A DNA stretch of 64,000 nucleotides from Cyanobium sp. FGCU6 (GTDB taxonomy: Bacteria > Cyanobacteriota > Cyanobacteriia > PCC-6307 > Cyanobiaceae), in assembly GCA_024958655.1 (NCBI GenBank), contig JANWUR010000008.1, positions 1 through 64,000 on the forward strand. The letters are read 5' to 3'. The position numbers were made by a program, and so were the translations under genes. Positions 33,801 to 41,348 of the stretch are shown piece after piece. The first letter of the stretch is position 1; each line of letters begins with the position of its first letter. The notes under the pieces were generated by a model. It saw only the letters and a list, made by a program, of their open reading frames with translations, was not told where the DNA came from and ran no database searches.

Positions 33801-34388
33801 CTCCACCCAGGCCTCCAGATCGGCGGATGAATAGGTGCGAGCGCGGGCTGCTTGGCTTGTGGCCGCGCCGTTGGGTTTGTCTGGTGGGTTGGCCGCCAGC
33901 GCCGTGATCCGCTCCGCAAACACGTCCCAGCCGCTGCGGCCGTCCTCCTGATCGCTGCAATCCACCGGAACGCAGCGATCGCTCACGCGGCGGCGAAAGG
34001 CGGCAAGGGCCGCTCGCGCATCCGGATCCAGCTCGATCCCTTGGCGCACGTCGGAGACAAAGCCCAGGAAGAACGCATGCAGCGAAAGGCCAGCCTCCAC
34101 GGCCGCCTCGAACTCCAGCTCCGTAATCGACTTGCCCCCGTGCTCGGGCCTGCAGGTGCCGTAGCGCTCCCCCAGGATCAGGATGTAGTGATCGCTGGCA
34201 CAGACATCCCGCTGGCAGCTCTCCACCAGGGGCTCCGGCGAGCCGCCGTAGCTGTCGCCATAGGCGTGGTTCTGACGGGTGATCAGCTGCTTGGCTCGCT
34301 CCCGCTCTTTCTGCAATCCGAGAAAGGGACTGGAGATATAGAACCTGTGGGCGGACTCCCCTCCCTGGGCACTGCCCTGTGCCGCCAT
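30813..34388 (-). CDS. DUF4062 - P-loop NTPase - FGE-sulfatase domain protein (STAND-like)
   Basis: The protein has 1,191 residues. Residues 15-105 or so are a DUF4062 domain (FYISSPFLGLQKERERA, then HYILILGERYGTC). Walker A is GDGGAGKTSLAF (about 260-271), with an NTPase module to about 450. A helical/HEAT-like middle follows. Residues from about 905 form an FGE-sulfatase/C-type-lectin domain (FAMVRHPITQAQWRAVAK, then LPSEGQWEAACRAGA, then LRGGSWFIDPLSCRAANRN). This is the build of STAND sensors: effector or signalling N-terminus, NTPase switch, ligand-binding C-terminus. The RGGSW region is AAC-rich and resembles diversity-generating retroelement variable repeats. The last 10 residues may be shifted: another frame ends GSLL-FYRYAEA. 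No operon partner. Confidence 0.85.
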   Translation of the reverse strand: MAAQGSAQGGESAHRFYISSPFLGLQKERERAKQLITRQNHAYGDSYGGSPEPLVESCQRDVCASDHYILILGERYGTCRPEHGGKSITELEFEAAVEAGLSLHAFFLGFVSDVRQGIELDPDARAALAAFRRRVSDRCVPVDCSDQEDGRSGWDVFAERITALAANPPDKPNGAATSQAARARTYSSADLEAWVERHQGQLTDAFLGLPSVQNRQVHVPLDVCLTPAGALAAEGPRLLSPKDLEPLLAAGGSQVLLLSGDGGAGKTSLAFAIARWWLAGQPGEVVRLPVLIETALGQGESVADRVRSWLGSQLGGAGGGDELPPELIKALLAAKRLIPIVDHLSELTPAAREHLLAALPPGLVVVTSRSDDDGFKERPLSRIVPQRIAVERLQAFFLDYLRRKGQGDALSDDDLMPAQAQLKRIVGDKPITVLLAQMFIDDVIANREEGLLAGSVPELMLSYVRRLDTPADASLRRRAGLEISEALAQKALRVVALASHRQGPREQPLFQPLEFSDALARSALLAAKPLGLGLRDEQAEALLGYLIELRLLLQPGAAAGRLRFPLDPLADHLAAAEQFERLEEQALERGPEVWEEFAAALTPRPEAERERMRGFLLALRDGAMEAQGKRALAMPEEMPDRLAQLGFLDPKGERYRLALQRARKWMWELGVPVASERRDAISKLAAMAAAPEHSERRAARDVASRRLARVLAELLPDHQSERRVEQQEAAVVLGLIGTETGITALEGLARDGAQPPELRRAALEALGLAALELPVGEGSALRGRVERFLEEQLRADALNLLVEGEAGWAEHDRRLPVLQGASRGLQLAAKAYLPLLGSGPGRGVPMLTLTALQEGEGLRIRTEVVTPPVWRLPLPQWAGEAPQQLELVVVLGGEAQIGSPETEEGRDWYANQRDGCKVPQTQRPLNVEAERPVRLARFAMVRHPITQAQWRAVAKLPRRERDLSLIPGTYKPDDLWERFAQPGGLPVDSVSWLDCREWLQRLNQWLHNAWPSLGGQGEAPQLALPSEGQWEAACRAGAATPFHFGDVLDASWANFDGGYTYGPGRKGDYRQRPVPVGFFGLVNRWGLAELHGQLFEWCGDQWHPDPTGEGWPSDGQPWEGVDPALEALDTAQKDWRLLRGGSWFIDPLSCRAANRNSNHPANISTGNGVRPCCLLPPGSLLGFTATRKPDG

Positions 34389-34727
34389 TCGCAGAAGCGA
34401 TCCACTACCCCTTCATCATCAGCACGGCTGCCCCCGACGGCAAGCTGATTCACCCCCCGGGCTGCTCAGCCCCCTCCTGCCCCGCCAGCCAGAGCAACGC
34501 CGAGCACACCGTCTCCGCATGGCAGGGCAGGGGTGCGCACCAGCACAACAGCTCCAGATCCCCCATCCGCGCCCACTGCAGCAAGCGCCTGAGCTCGCGC
34601 TCCTGCGGAGAGCCCCGCGCCTGCACCCGACAGACCCTCCAGAATCGTGAGCCGCACGGCGGTGGCCTGAGCAGGCGGCAGGGCAGCCAGCGGATGGCAT
34701 CGTGCGCTGTGCGAAGGCTTTGAACCC
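34389..34727. other. Divergent interval with a DUF4326-like remnant
   Basis: It separates the FGE gene (-) from the DUF1810 gene (+). All - strand frames are open over much of it; one carries the DUF4326-like stretch listed next. Promoters of the two flanking genes must lie here but no clear motif is visible. Confidence 0.4.
34450..34640 (-). pseudogene. DUF4326-like C-terminal fragment
   Basis: The frame reads QERELRRLLQWARMGDLELL, then CWCAPLPCHAETVCSALLWLAG to a stop at 34,450. CWCxPxPCHxxxI is the signature of DUF4326 proteins, small proteins found in phages and bacteria. No start or N-terminal conserved part is visible upstream. Function of the family unknown. Confidence 0.5.
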
Positions 34728-35225
34728 ATGACCGGCGCCAACCTTGAGCGCTTCCTGATGGCCCAGGACCAGGGCCATCCCTCGCAGCTCGAGCAGGCCC
34801 GTTCGGAACTTCGCTCAGGCCGCAAGGTCAGCCACTGGATATGGTTCGTGTTGCCGCAGCTCCGGGATCTGGGGCGTTCCGAGCTGGCCCGGCGCTATGG
34901 CATCGCCGATCTGGAGGAAGCCCGCGCCTACCTGGCTGATCCGCTGCTGAGGGAACGCCTGGAGGACGTCATCGCGGTGATCGCCGACCAGCTGCGCCAG
35001 CCTGGTCAATCGCTTCGCTTACTGATGGGCGGAGAACTCGATGCCGCCAAGACCATCAGCTGCCTCACCCTCTATGAAGCAGCGGGGCTGCAGAGCGCCA
35101 CGGCTCTGCTGGATGAGATCGGACACCGCTGCCGCCGGACCCGTGCCCTGCTGAACCCTCAGCTGGCTTCATCGACCGGGGGCAGCAGCGCCACGACATG
35201 CCGGACCCCGTCCTCATCGAGGTAG
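34728..35225 (+). CDS. DUF1810 family protein
   Basis: The protein has 165 residues. LERFLMAQDQGHPSQLEQARSEL, then GRKVSHWIWFVLPQLRDLGRS, then ARAYLADPLLRERL and LDEIGHRCRRTRALL cover the whole DUF1810 (calpastatin-like) domain. Family members usually end just after the last motif; here about 20 further low-complexity residues follow (SSTGGSSATTCRTPSSSR), suggesting loss of the native stop. Function unknown. Confidence 0.85.
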   Translation: MTGANLERFLMAQDQGHPSQLEQARSELRSGRKVSHWIWFVLPQLRDLGRSELARRYGIADLEEARAYLADPLLRERLEDVIAVIADQLRQPGQSLRLLMGGELDAAKTISCLTLYEAAGLQSATALLDEIGHRCRRTRALLNPQLASSTGGSSATTCRTPSSSR

Positions 35226-35287
35226 GTGAGCAGGCCATCGGGACCGAGGCTGGGGCCCGCCTGCGGCAACACGGGACGTGACTCCAT
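35159..35287 (-). CDS. Possible 42-residue protein antisense to the DUF1810 tail
   Basis: ORF from ATG 35,287: PVLPQAGPSLGPDGLLTYLDEDG, then VRHVVALLPPVDEAS. The composition looks like a real small protein rather than a shadow, and it coincides with the abnormal extension of the DUF1810 gene. No family recognised. Confidence 0.3.
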   Translation of the reverse strand: MESRPVLPQAGPSLGPDGLLTYLDEDGVRHVVALLPPVDEAS

Positions 35288-35595
35288 CGCTGGGGGGCTC
35301 CCTGGAGATCCATCCCATCGGTAGCGCCGTCTGTGGCCGTCGTCAGCCCTGGCATTGTCCCGACCGCGGGCTGGGGGCTGGGCCGTTTGACTCCCCTGAT
35401 GCAGGTCTTGCATCGTGGAGACCTCTGCCTGGTGCCCATGAGCCGGAGTGAACTGGAGCGCCCGACCTGCAGCGGGCGGAGACCGAGCAGGGGCTGGAGG
35501 GAGAGTCGGAGAAGCTGCTGCCGGAAACGTGCCGTTGAGGAAGGGGGCGCCTGAGCGTCGAACTCAGGAGCAATCCGCTGGAAGCGGAAGGGACA
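35288..35595. other. Interval without a recognisable gene
   Basis: I see no intact gene or RNA. One + frame contains an acidic stretch (LQRAETEQGLEGESEKLLPE) ending in a stop at about 35,539 that could be a gene fragment. Confidence 0.35.
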
Positions 35596-35848
35596 ATGTC
35601 CCGGCAAGGACGCACACGCGTGCAGCTGACCCGCCACGCCGTGGACAAGCTGGCGTGCGCCTCTGGGCGGTGGTGAGGCCTTCATCGACGCCAGCACCGG
35701 TGCCCGGGGGCTGGTGATGCAGTGGGAAGGGCGCCATGGATCGTGATCCTGCGGGAAGATGAGAACACGGTCGTCACGACCTACCCCAGTGACGTCCGCA
35801 CCGTGTCGAGTCGCCGAGGAGGGGGCCGATGGATCTTTCCCAGCATCT
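35596..35848 (+). pseudogene. DUF4258-like toxin remnant with frameshifts
   Basis: Three pieces in different frames line up in order: RVQLTRHAVDKLA (from ATG 35,596), EAFIDASTGARGLVMQWEG and PWIVILREDENTVVTTYPSD (ending at TGA 35,848). Together they resemble a DUF4258/BrnT-like protein (RHA...K, then R-WxVVxxEEGxVVTxYP). At least two frameshifts separate them. It overlaps the start of the next small gene, as toxin and antitoxin genes often do. Confidence 0.45.
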
Positions 35849-36074
35849 GACCGCCCAGCTCAAGGGGATGGAGCGCCTGGTGGACAGTGAGTCAGGCGCG
35901 ATCCTGTTCCGCCACCCCACCCTGCGCGGTCTGCCCGATCTGGTGGTGGAGGGGGACGGCTACACCCTGGAGTTCATCGGCCCCAGCCTGCTCTGCCTCG
36001 ACATTCAGGACCCGAGCGGTATGGCGCGGCTTCTGGCGGAGCCGGTGAAGACCCAGTTGCCGATCGCCGTCTGA
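35829..36074 (+). CDS. Small hypothetical protein following a toxin remnant
   Basis: The protein has 81 residues: MDLSQHLTAQLKGMERLVDSE, then GAILFRHPTLRGLPDLVVEGDGYTLEF, ending VKTQLPIAV. It overlaps the DUF4258-like remnant by 20 bp and may be the matching antitoxin. No family recognised. Confidence 0.5.
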   Translation: MDLSQHLTAQLKGMERLVDSESGAILFRHPTLRGLPDLVVEGDGYTLEFIGPSLLCLDIQDPSGMARLLAEPVKTQLPIAV

Positions 36075-36251
36075 GTCGGCGGGGCGGAGCGCCCCACTCT
36101 GCCGGGCATGGCCTCCACGGCCCGGGCCGCCGTTTCCCTGGAGATGGGGATCGCGAGGCTCTGCCTGGTGCCCTCGGTCGAACCGCTGAGTGGAAGGCAA
36201 GGGCCCTCCGCGTCAGCGGCATCACAGTGATGGTTCCCTGTCCACCAGCCC

Positions 36252-36632
36252 ATGCTGAGAACGCTGGCCGCCGCCCACCTGATCGGGCTCACCCTCCTGG
36301 CCTCTCCGAGCGCGTTGAGCGGGTCACCGCCGCCAGCTCGGGTCGGAGCCTTTGGGCCGGCTTCCACCAACAGCAAGGAGGTGGTGCAGGCCGCAGAGTT
36401 TGCGGTCGCGGAGCAAGAGAAGGTGATCCGAGCGGCGACGGGCGATGCGTCCGTCCGGCTGCGCCTGGTCCGCATCGATGCCGCCGAGCAACAGGTCGTC
36501 GCCGGCCTCAACTACCGCCTCCGGTTGACCGTGGCGCTCAACGACGAGCAGAAGCCGGCGCAGGCCGTGGTGTGGTGGCAGGCCTGGCGGGCACCGGATC
36601 CCTATCAGCTGACGGCGTGGGCATGGTCCTGA
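36252..36632 (+). CDS. Secreted cystatin-like protein (putative cysteine protease inhibitor)
   Basis: The protein has 126 residues with an N-terminal signal peptide (LAAAHLIGLTLLASPSALSG). The mature part follows the phytocystatin order: a Gly-containing N-terminus, an EVVQAAEFAVAEQEK helix (plant LARFAV-type), LRLVRIDAAEQQVVAGLNYRL with the QxVxG inhibitory loop (QQVVAG), and a C-terminal AQAVVWWQAW (PW-loop-like), PYQLTAW. Cystatins inhibit papain-type proteases. Such genes are sporadic in bacteria. The target is unknown; it would act in the periplasm or outside the cell. Confidence 0.7.
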   Translation: MLRTLAAAHLIGLTLLASPSALSGSPPPARVGAFGPASTNSKEVVQAAEFAVAEQEKVIRAATGDASVRLRLVRIDAAEQQVVAGLNYRLRLTVALNDEQKPAQAVVWWQAWRAPDPYQLTAWAWS

Positions 36633-36855
36633 GGGGAAGGCCCATTCGATGCCTCATCTCGCCGATCGTCTGGCTAGCCCAGCAGCTCGCGATGCCTGTT
36701 CCCTGGCCCAGGCTTCTGCGCGGGCCCGAACGAGGAGGATCCATCCCCGCCGGCTGAGGGGTTCACCGCGGAGTCCCTCCCATGGCTTCTCTGTCCCGCA
36801 AAGCCCGTCTGCAGCGCTCCCCTGGCAGTCGCTGCGAGATCCGGCGTTGGCTGCT

Positions 36856-37746
36856 TCAGCGCGCCTCCGCGAGCGATGGCCGCAGGTTCTGCAGTCCCTT
36901 GAGGAACGTGGGGATGAACTGCTGAACCAGGCGCTCAGGGCTGTCCTCCAACACCCGCTGGAAGGCCAGGACGCGTGATTTCTGCAGGTCGGGGGAGAGC
37001 AGCGCCTGGGGCAGACGCTCCAGCAGATACGACGGCCGCTCCCACACAGGCAGGGTGTTGGCGATCTCCACGAGGTTGCCGAGTCGGCGCAGTTCCGCCC
37101 CGGCCATGATGTCCATGCCGGCCTCGAAGGCGGCGTGCTCGATCATCGCGTACTTGCGCTTGGCAGCATTCACCCGCACGCGGTGCTCGGCGCTGCGGCT
37201 GGCGATGCGGCCCAGCCAGCGGCTGCCCCAGCTCACATGGGCTGCCTCCTCCGGCAGGATCTTCTCGAGGGTGAGGCGGATCCGCTCGTTCTCCTCGCTG
37301 GCCGGGGCGGCCCTGAGGGCGGCGATGTGGGCGGAGAACGCCTGGCAGCCTCGCTTCTCAGTGGCGTTGATCGAGGCCAGCACGGCGATCAGGCCGTCCT
37401 CGCTCTGCACCTCGTCGCCGCTCTTGTCGAACAGGCGGTTCAGTTCGTTGATGTAGGAGCCACTCTCGGGATTGCCGATCTCCTCACCCATCTCGAACAG
37501 CAGGTCGGTGAGCCACGCGGCATGGCGGGCTTCATCGCTGACGTGGTGGGAGAGCTCACGCACCAGCTCCCTCGGTTTACCGTCGAGGGCCTCCATCAGG
37601 CTGGTGAGCTCGAGGCAGGAGCGTTGCTCGTTGAAGCGGTAGCTGTTGAGGAAGAGCACCTGCACCCTGCGCTCCTTGACCACGCCATCCATGACCTCCC
37701 TCGGCCCGAGGGTGTTCAGGATCTTGCGGGGGTAGGTGACGGCCAT
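36856..37746 (-). CDS. Ferritin-like (diiron) protein
   Basis: The protein has 296 residues from ATG 37,746. It is all helical. Candidate metal ligands are in SDEARHAAWLTDL and LPEEAAHVSWGSRW (ExxH pairs), with further Glu residues at NEQRSCLELTSL and NATEKRGCQAF. This matches the ferritin-like protein family conserved in picocyanobacteria, whose substrate is not known. The longer frame upstream overlaps msrB and is not used. Confidence 0.7.
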   Translation of the reverse strand: MAVTYPRKILNTLGPREVMDGVVKERRVQVLFLNSYRFNEQRSCLELTSLMEALDGKPRELVRELSHHVSDEARHAAWLTDLLFEMGEEIGNPESGSYINELNRLFDKSGDEVQSEDGLIAVLASINATEKRGCQAFSAHIAALRAAPASEENERIRLTLEKILPEEAAHVSWGSRWLGRIASRSAEHRVRVNAAKRKYAMIEHAAFEAGMDIMAGAELRRLGNLVEIANTLPVWERPSYLLERLPQALLSPDLQKSRVLAFQRVLEDSPERLVQQFIPTFLKGLQNLRPSLAEAR

Positions 37747-37814
37747 GGAGATGCGCGCTTGTGGGCTGCATGGTAGTGACTTCTGCCCTGTCTCCGGGAA
37801 GCGGGTGGCGCTGC

Positions 37815-38315
37815 TCAGTCGGGCAGAAAAGCCAGGGCCACGCCGTTGTTGCAGTAGCGCTTGCCGGTGGGCCGGGGGCCGTCGCTGAACACATGGCCCT
37901 GGTGGCCACCGCAGCGCCGGCAGTGGTACTCGGTGCGGGGCACGATCAGCTTGAAATCCCGGCGGGTGGCCACCGCGTCGGCAAGCGGCTGCCAGAAGCT
38001 GGGCCAGCCGGTGCCGCTGTCGTACTTGGTGCTGGAGGCGAACAGGGGCAGGCGGCAGCCGCCACACACGAAGGTGCCCTTGCGCTTCTCGTTGTTGAGC
38101 GCGCTGCTGAACGGCCGCTCGGTACCTTCCCGCCGCAGCACGTCGAAGGCGGCGGGGCTGAGGCGTTTGCGCCACTCCGCTTCGCTGAGCTTCCAGCGCG
38201 GATCGGTGGCGGTGGCGGCGGCCTCGGCCGCGGAGGGCTTCAGCAGGGGGCTCACCACCGCCAGCGGACCACCGAGATGCTGGAGCAGGCGGGAGAGGGC
38301 GAAGCGGCGGGTCAT
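37815..38315 (-). CDS. msrB: Peptide-methionine (R)-S-oxide reductase
   Basis: The protein has 166 residues from ATG 38,315, which gives an N-terminal twin-arginine-like signal (TRRFALSRLLQHLGG), so it may be exported. The core has the zinc CxxC pairs (FVCGGC; YHCRRCGGHQGHVF), GTGWPSF and the catalytic RYCNNGVAL cysteine. It reduces methionine-R-sulfoxide in oxidised proteins, a repair role useful in phototrophs. Confidence 0.9.
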   Translation of the reverse strand: MTRRFALSRLLQHLGGPLAVVSPLLKPSAAEAAATATDPRWKLSEAEWRKRLSPAAFDVLRREGTERPFSSALNNEKRKGTFVCGGCRLPLFASSTKYDSGTGWPSFWQPLADAVATRRDFKLIVPRTEYHCRRCGGHQGHVFSDGPRPTGKRYCNNGVALAFLPD

Positions 38316-38390
38316 GCGATCCGTGCCGGGGGTGGCTGTGCTGCGGGAGTCCGTCCCAGAAGGGATCCTGGCGCTGGCCATCGGGCGGCC

Positions 38391-38621
38391 TCAGCTCACC
38401 CAGCCGGCACTCAGCACCACGGCCAGCCCGAGGAAAGCGACCAGCAGGGTCCAGGTGATGCGATTGAGCGTGTCTTCGGCGCTGCGGGCGCTGGTGAACA
38501 TGGAGCCGCCACTGGAGGCCAGGCCGCCCATGCCATCGCCCTTGGGGCTGTGCAGCAGCACCGAGAGGATCAGCAGCACGCCGCTGAGCATCCAGATCCA
38601 GGAGAGGACAGACTTGATCAT
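38391..38621 (-). CDS. secG: Preprotein translocase subunit SecG
   Basis: The protein has 76 residues, with two hydrophobic segments (VLSWIWMLSGVLLILSVLL; ITWTLLVAFLGLAVVLSAG) around the conserved cytoplasmic loop (HSPKGDGMGGLASSGGSMF). It belongs to the SecYEG channel. It is 16 bp downstream of gpmI on the same strand, the usual cyanobacterial arrangement. Confidence 0.9.
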   Translation of the reverse strand: MIKSVLSWIWMLSGVLLILSVLLHSPKGDGMGGLASSGGSMFTSARSAEDTLNRITWTLLVAFLGLAVVLSAGWVS

Positions 38622-38637
38622 GGGCCGACCTTAGCGC

Positions 38638-40356
38638 TCAGACCCCGACCGAACGGGGGGCCACGGGGGCCGCGGTGGTGGTGGCGGGCACGATCAGCGA
38701 GCGGCCGCTCATGCGCTCGGGCTGGGGCAGGCCGAGGATGTCGAGCAGGGTGGGGGCGACGTCGGCCAGCCCCCCACCCTCGCGCAGATGCACGTCGGTG
38801 CCGTGGCCGGGGAGCTTCCGCTTCTCCCCTTCCACCAGGATCACCGGCACCGGATTCGTGGTGTGGGCGGTCCAGGGACGGCCGTCCGGCCCCTCCATCA
38901 CTTCGGCGTTGCCGTGATCGGCGGTGATCAGGAGAGTGCCGCCCATGCGGTTCGTTGCCTCCACCAGCCGACCCACACAGCGATCGACCATGGCGATCGC
39001 CTCGGTCGTTGCCTCCATCCTGCCGGTGTGTCCCACCATGTCGGGGTTGGCGTAGTTGATCACCACCAGGGAATAGATCCCCTTGTTGATCGCGGCAATG
39101 CAGTTGTCGGTGAGCTTCTCGGCCGACATCTCCGGGGCCTGGTCGTAGGTGGCCACCCGGGGCGAAGGCACCAGATGGCGGTCTTCGCCGGGAAAGGCCT
39201 GCTCGATGCCACCATTCATGAAATAGGTGACGTGCGGATACTTCTCGGTTTCGGCGGTGCGGAACTGGCGCAGGCCATTCTCCGAAACCACCTGGCCCAG
39301 CAGGCCGTCGAGCGATTCGGGGGGGAAGGCCACCGCCACCGGCAGGCCCTGCTCGTACTGGGTGAAGGTGACCACGTGCAGGGGCTCGATCCGCTCTCGC
39401 GGGAAGGCGTCGAACGTGTCAAGCACCAGCGCACGCAGCAATTGGCGCGCCCGGTCAGGGCGGAAGTTGAACACCACCAGGCCGTCGTCGGGGCCGATCG
39501 TGCCGGGGGCCAGGCGCACCGGCTCGAGGAACTCGTCGGTGACGTCGCTGGCGTAGGAGTCGGCCAGAATCTCGGCAGGGGTGTGGGGAGTGATCGTGCC
39601 GGATTCGGTGAGCAGCCGATAGGCCCGCTCGGTCCGCTCCCAGCGGTTGTCGCGGTCCATCGCCCAGTAGCGACCGCAGAGCGTGGCGATCCGGCCCACG
39701 CCGGCTTCGGCGATCTGCCGCTCGATGTCGGCCAGGAAAGCAGGAGCACTGTTGGGGGCGGTGTCGCGGCCATCAGTGATGACATGCACACACACGTCGG
39801 TGAGCCCCCGGGCCGCGGCCCAGCGCAGCAGACCTCCGAGGTGATCGACGTGGCTGTGGACGCCGCCGTCAGAACAGAGACCGATCAGGTGAAGGGTGTG
39901 GCCACTGGTGAGGAGCTGGTCGGCGAGGGCTTCAAGTACATGGTTGGTCCGGAGGCTGCCGCTGCGCACGGCCTGACCGATGCGCACCAGTTCCTGGCGG
40001 ATGATCCGGCCGGAGCCGATCGTGAGGTGGCCCACTTCCGAATTGCCCATCTGCCCGTCCGGGAGACCCACTGAGCCGCCGCTGGCCTCGATCAGGGTGT
40101 GCGGGTAGGCATGCCAGAGGGCATCCATCACCGGCGTGTCGGCCTGGCGGATGGCGTTGTGCGCGTCGTCGTGGCGGTAGCCCCAGCCGTCGAGGATGGT
40201 GAGCACCACGGGTGCCACTGGTGGTGCGTCAGAAAAGGAGGGGGCGTCGGAGCGACTGGAAGGCCCGGTCGTGCGCTCAATACTGTCGTCACCGCTCCGG
40301 GAGCCGTTGCTGTCTCCGGATCGGGCGGTTGGCTGGGGGGAGGGAGCTGCTTTCAC
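38638..40356 (-). CDS. gpmI: 2,3-bisphosphoglycerate-independent phosphoglycerate mutase
   Basis: The protein has 572 residues. The family start ([15 protein letters not shown]) comes after about 47 polar residues, so the true start may be internal. Catalytic serine in [18 protein letters not shown]; metal ligands in [15 protein letters not shown] and [10 protein letters not shown]. It interconverts 3- and 2-phosphoglycerate in central carbon metabolism. It is divergent from pyrR with about 150 bp of promoter region. Confidence 0.95.
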   Translation of the reverse strand: MKAAPSPQPTARSGDSNGSRSGDDSIERTTGPSSRSDAPSFSDAPPVAPVVLTILDGWGYRHDDAHNAIRQADTPVMDALWHAYPHTLIEASGGSVGLPDGQMGNSEVGHLTIGSGRIIRQELVRIGQAVRSGSLRTNHVLEALADQLLTSGHTLHLIGLCSDGGVHSHVDHLGGLLRWAAARGLTDVCVHVITDGRDTAPNSAPAFLADIERQIAEAGVGRIATLCGRYWAMDRDNRWERTERAYRLLTESGTITPHTPAEILADSYASDVTDEFLEPVRLAPGTIGPDDGLVVFNFRPDRARQLLRALVLDTFDAFPRERIEPLHVVTFTQYEQGLPVAVAFPPESLDGLLGQVVSENGLRQFRTAETEKYPHVTYFMNGGIEQAFPGEDRHLVPSPRVATYDQAPEMSAEKLTDNCIAAINKGIYSLVVINYANPDMVGHTGRMEATTEAIAMVDRCVGRLVEATNRMGGTLLITADHGNAEVMEGPDGRPWTAHTTNPVPVILVEGEKRKLPGHGTDVHLREGGGLADVAPTLLDILGLPQPERMSGRSLIVPATTTAAPVAPRSVGV

Positions 40357-40506
40357 CCTGAAGGCCAGATCTCGTCACGACGTCGGTCCGCTCACAACCT
40401 ACATCCGGCCTCGGATTCGCCGGCTTCGGCGCCGATTGCGTCAGGCTTTGGTCACATCCGGTGACCCCTGCTCCTCCCCATAGCATCGAGGGCCCACCGC
40501 CCAGGC

Positions 40507-41070
40507 ATGAACGGATCGGCCACCTTCCCGGCACCCGGCGGACGCCTGGAGCTTCTGTCGGCTTCCGAGCTGAGCCGCACCCTGGACCGGCTCGCCTCCC
40601 AGGTGCTGGAGAGCGTGCCCGACAGCCGCGAACTGTTGCTGCTCGGGATCCCCACCCGCGGTGTGGCGCTGGCCCGGGTGCTGGCCCAGCGCCTGGAGGC
40701 GATCGCCGGGCACCCGATCGCCCACGGCAGCCTCGATCCCACTTTCCATCGCGACGACCTCGAGCGGGTGGGCACCCGGCTGGTGGAGGCCACCGACCTG
40801 CCGGTGAGCCTGGACGACCGGCCGGTGGTGCTCGTGGATGACGTGATCTTCACCGGCCGCACCGTGCGGGCTGCCCTGGAGGCACTGCAGGCCTGGGGCC
40901 GGCCGCGGCGGGTGTTGCTGCTGGCGATGGTGGATCGTGGGCACCGGGAACTGCCGATTCAACCCGACTTCTGCGGTCGCGTGGTGCCCACGTCCCGCCA
41001 GGAGACTATCCAGCTCTGCCTGCGCGATGTGGATGGCGAGGAGGGGGTGTTCCTGCTGCGACCGGCCTGA
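40507..41070 (+). CDS. pyrR: PyrR-type uracil phosphoribosyltransferase/regulator
   Basis: The protein has 187 residues. PRPP-binding motif VVLVDDVIFTGRTVRAAL; other family landmarks are LLLGIPTRGVALA and HGSLDPTFHRDD. In firmicutes PyrR attenuates pyr operons by binding mRNA; in cyanobacteria it may act chiefly as an enzyme, and no pyr genes are adjacent. It is convergent with ftrV, with a 4-bp gap. Confidence 0.9.
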   Translation: MNGSATFPAPGGRLELLSASELSRTLDRLASQVLESVPDSRELLLLGIPTRGVALARVLAQRLEAIAGHPIAHGSLDPTFHRDDLERVGTRLVEATDLPVSLDDRPVVLVDDVIFTGRTVRAALEALQAWGRPRRVLLLAMVDRGHRELPIQPDFCGRVVPTSRQETIQLCLRDVDGEEGVFLLRPA

Positions 41071-41074
41071 GGGC

Positions 41075-41293
41075 TCAGACCGCTTCGAGTTCGTCGGAGC
41101 GGAAATGGGCGCGGTATTTGCCGAAGGCCACCACCACAGGCAGGGTGGGGCTGATCGGACGGCCCTTCCAGTCGTTCAGCACGTTCAGCACCTCCCCCTG
41201 CTGCCCTTCGAGGTCGAACGCGGCGTTGCGGTGCTCGGGATGGTTGAACACCACCACGCTCCGGCTCACCTTCACTTGATCGCCTGGCTGCAT
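41075..41293 (-). CDS. ftrV: Ferredoxin-thioredoxin reductase, variable chain
   Basis: The protein has 72 residues from ATG 41,293, the length of the family. MQPGDQVKVSRSVVVFNHPEHR, then FDLEGQQGEVLNVLNDWKGRPIS, then LPVVVAFGKYRAHFRSDELE is the SH3-like variable subunit of the light-dependent thioredoxin reductase. It stabilises the catalytic 4Fe-4S chain, encoded elsewhere. Confidence 0.9.
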   Translation of the reverse strand: MQPGDQVKVSRSVVVFNHPEHRNAAFDLEGQQGEVLNVLNDWKGRPISPTLPVVVAFGKYRAHFRSDELEAV

Positions 41294-41348
41294 GCGTGCG
41301 CCCTCCACTGCGGGGATAATCCTGTCACGCATGCCGATTGGTCGGGGG

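Noticed and set aside
38788-40074. 428-codon + strand ORF over gpmI
   Set aside because: gpmI on the - strand has every catalytic motif; the + frame is a codon-bias shadow.
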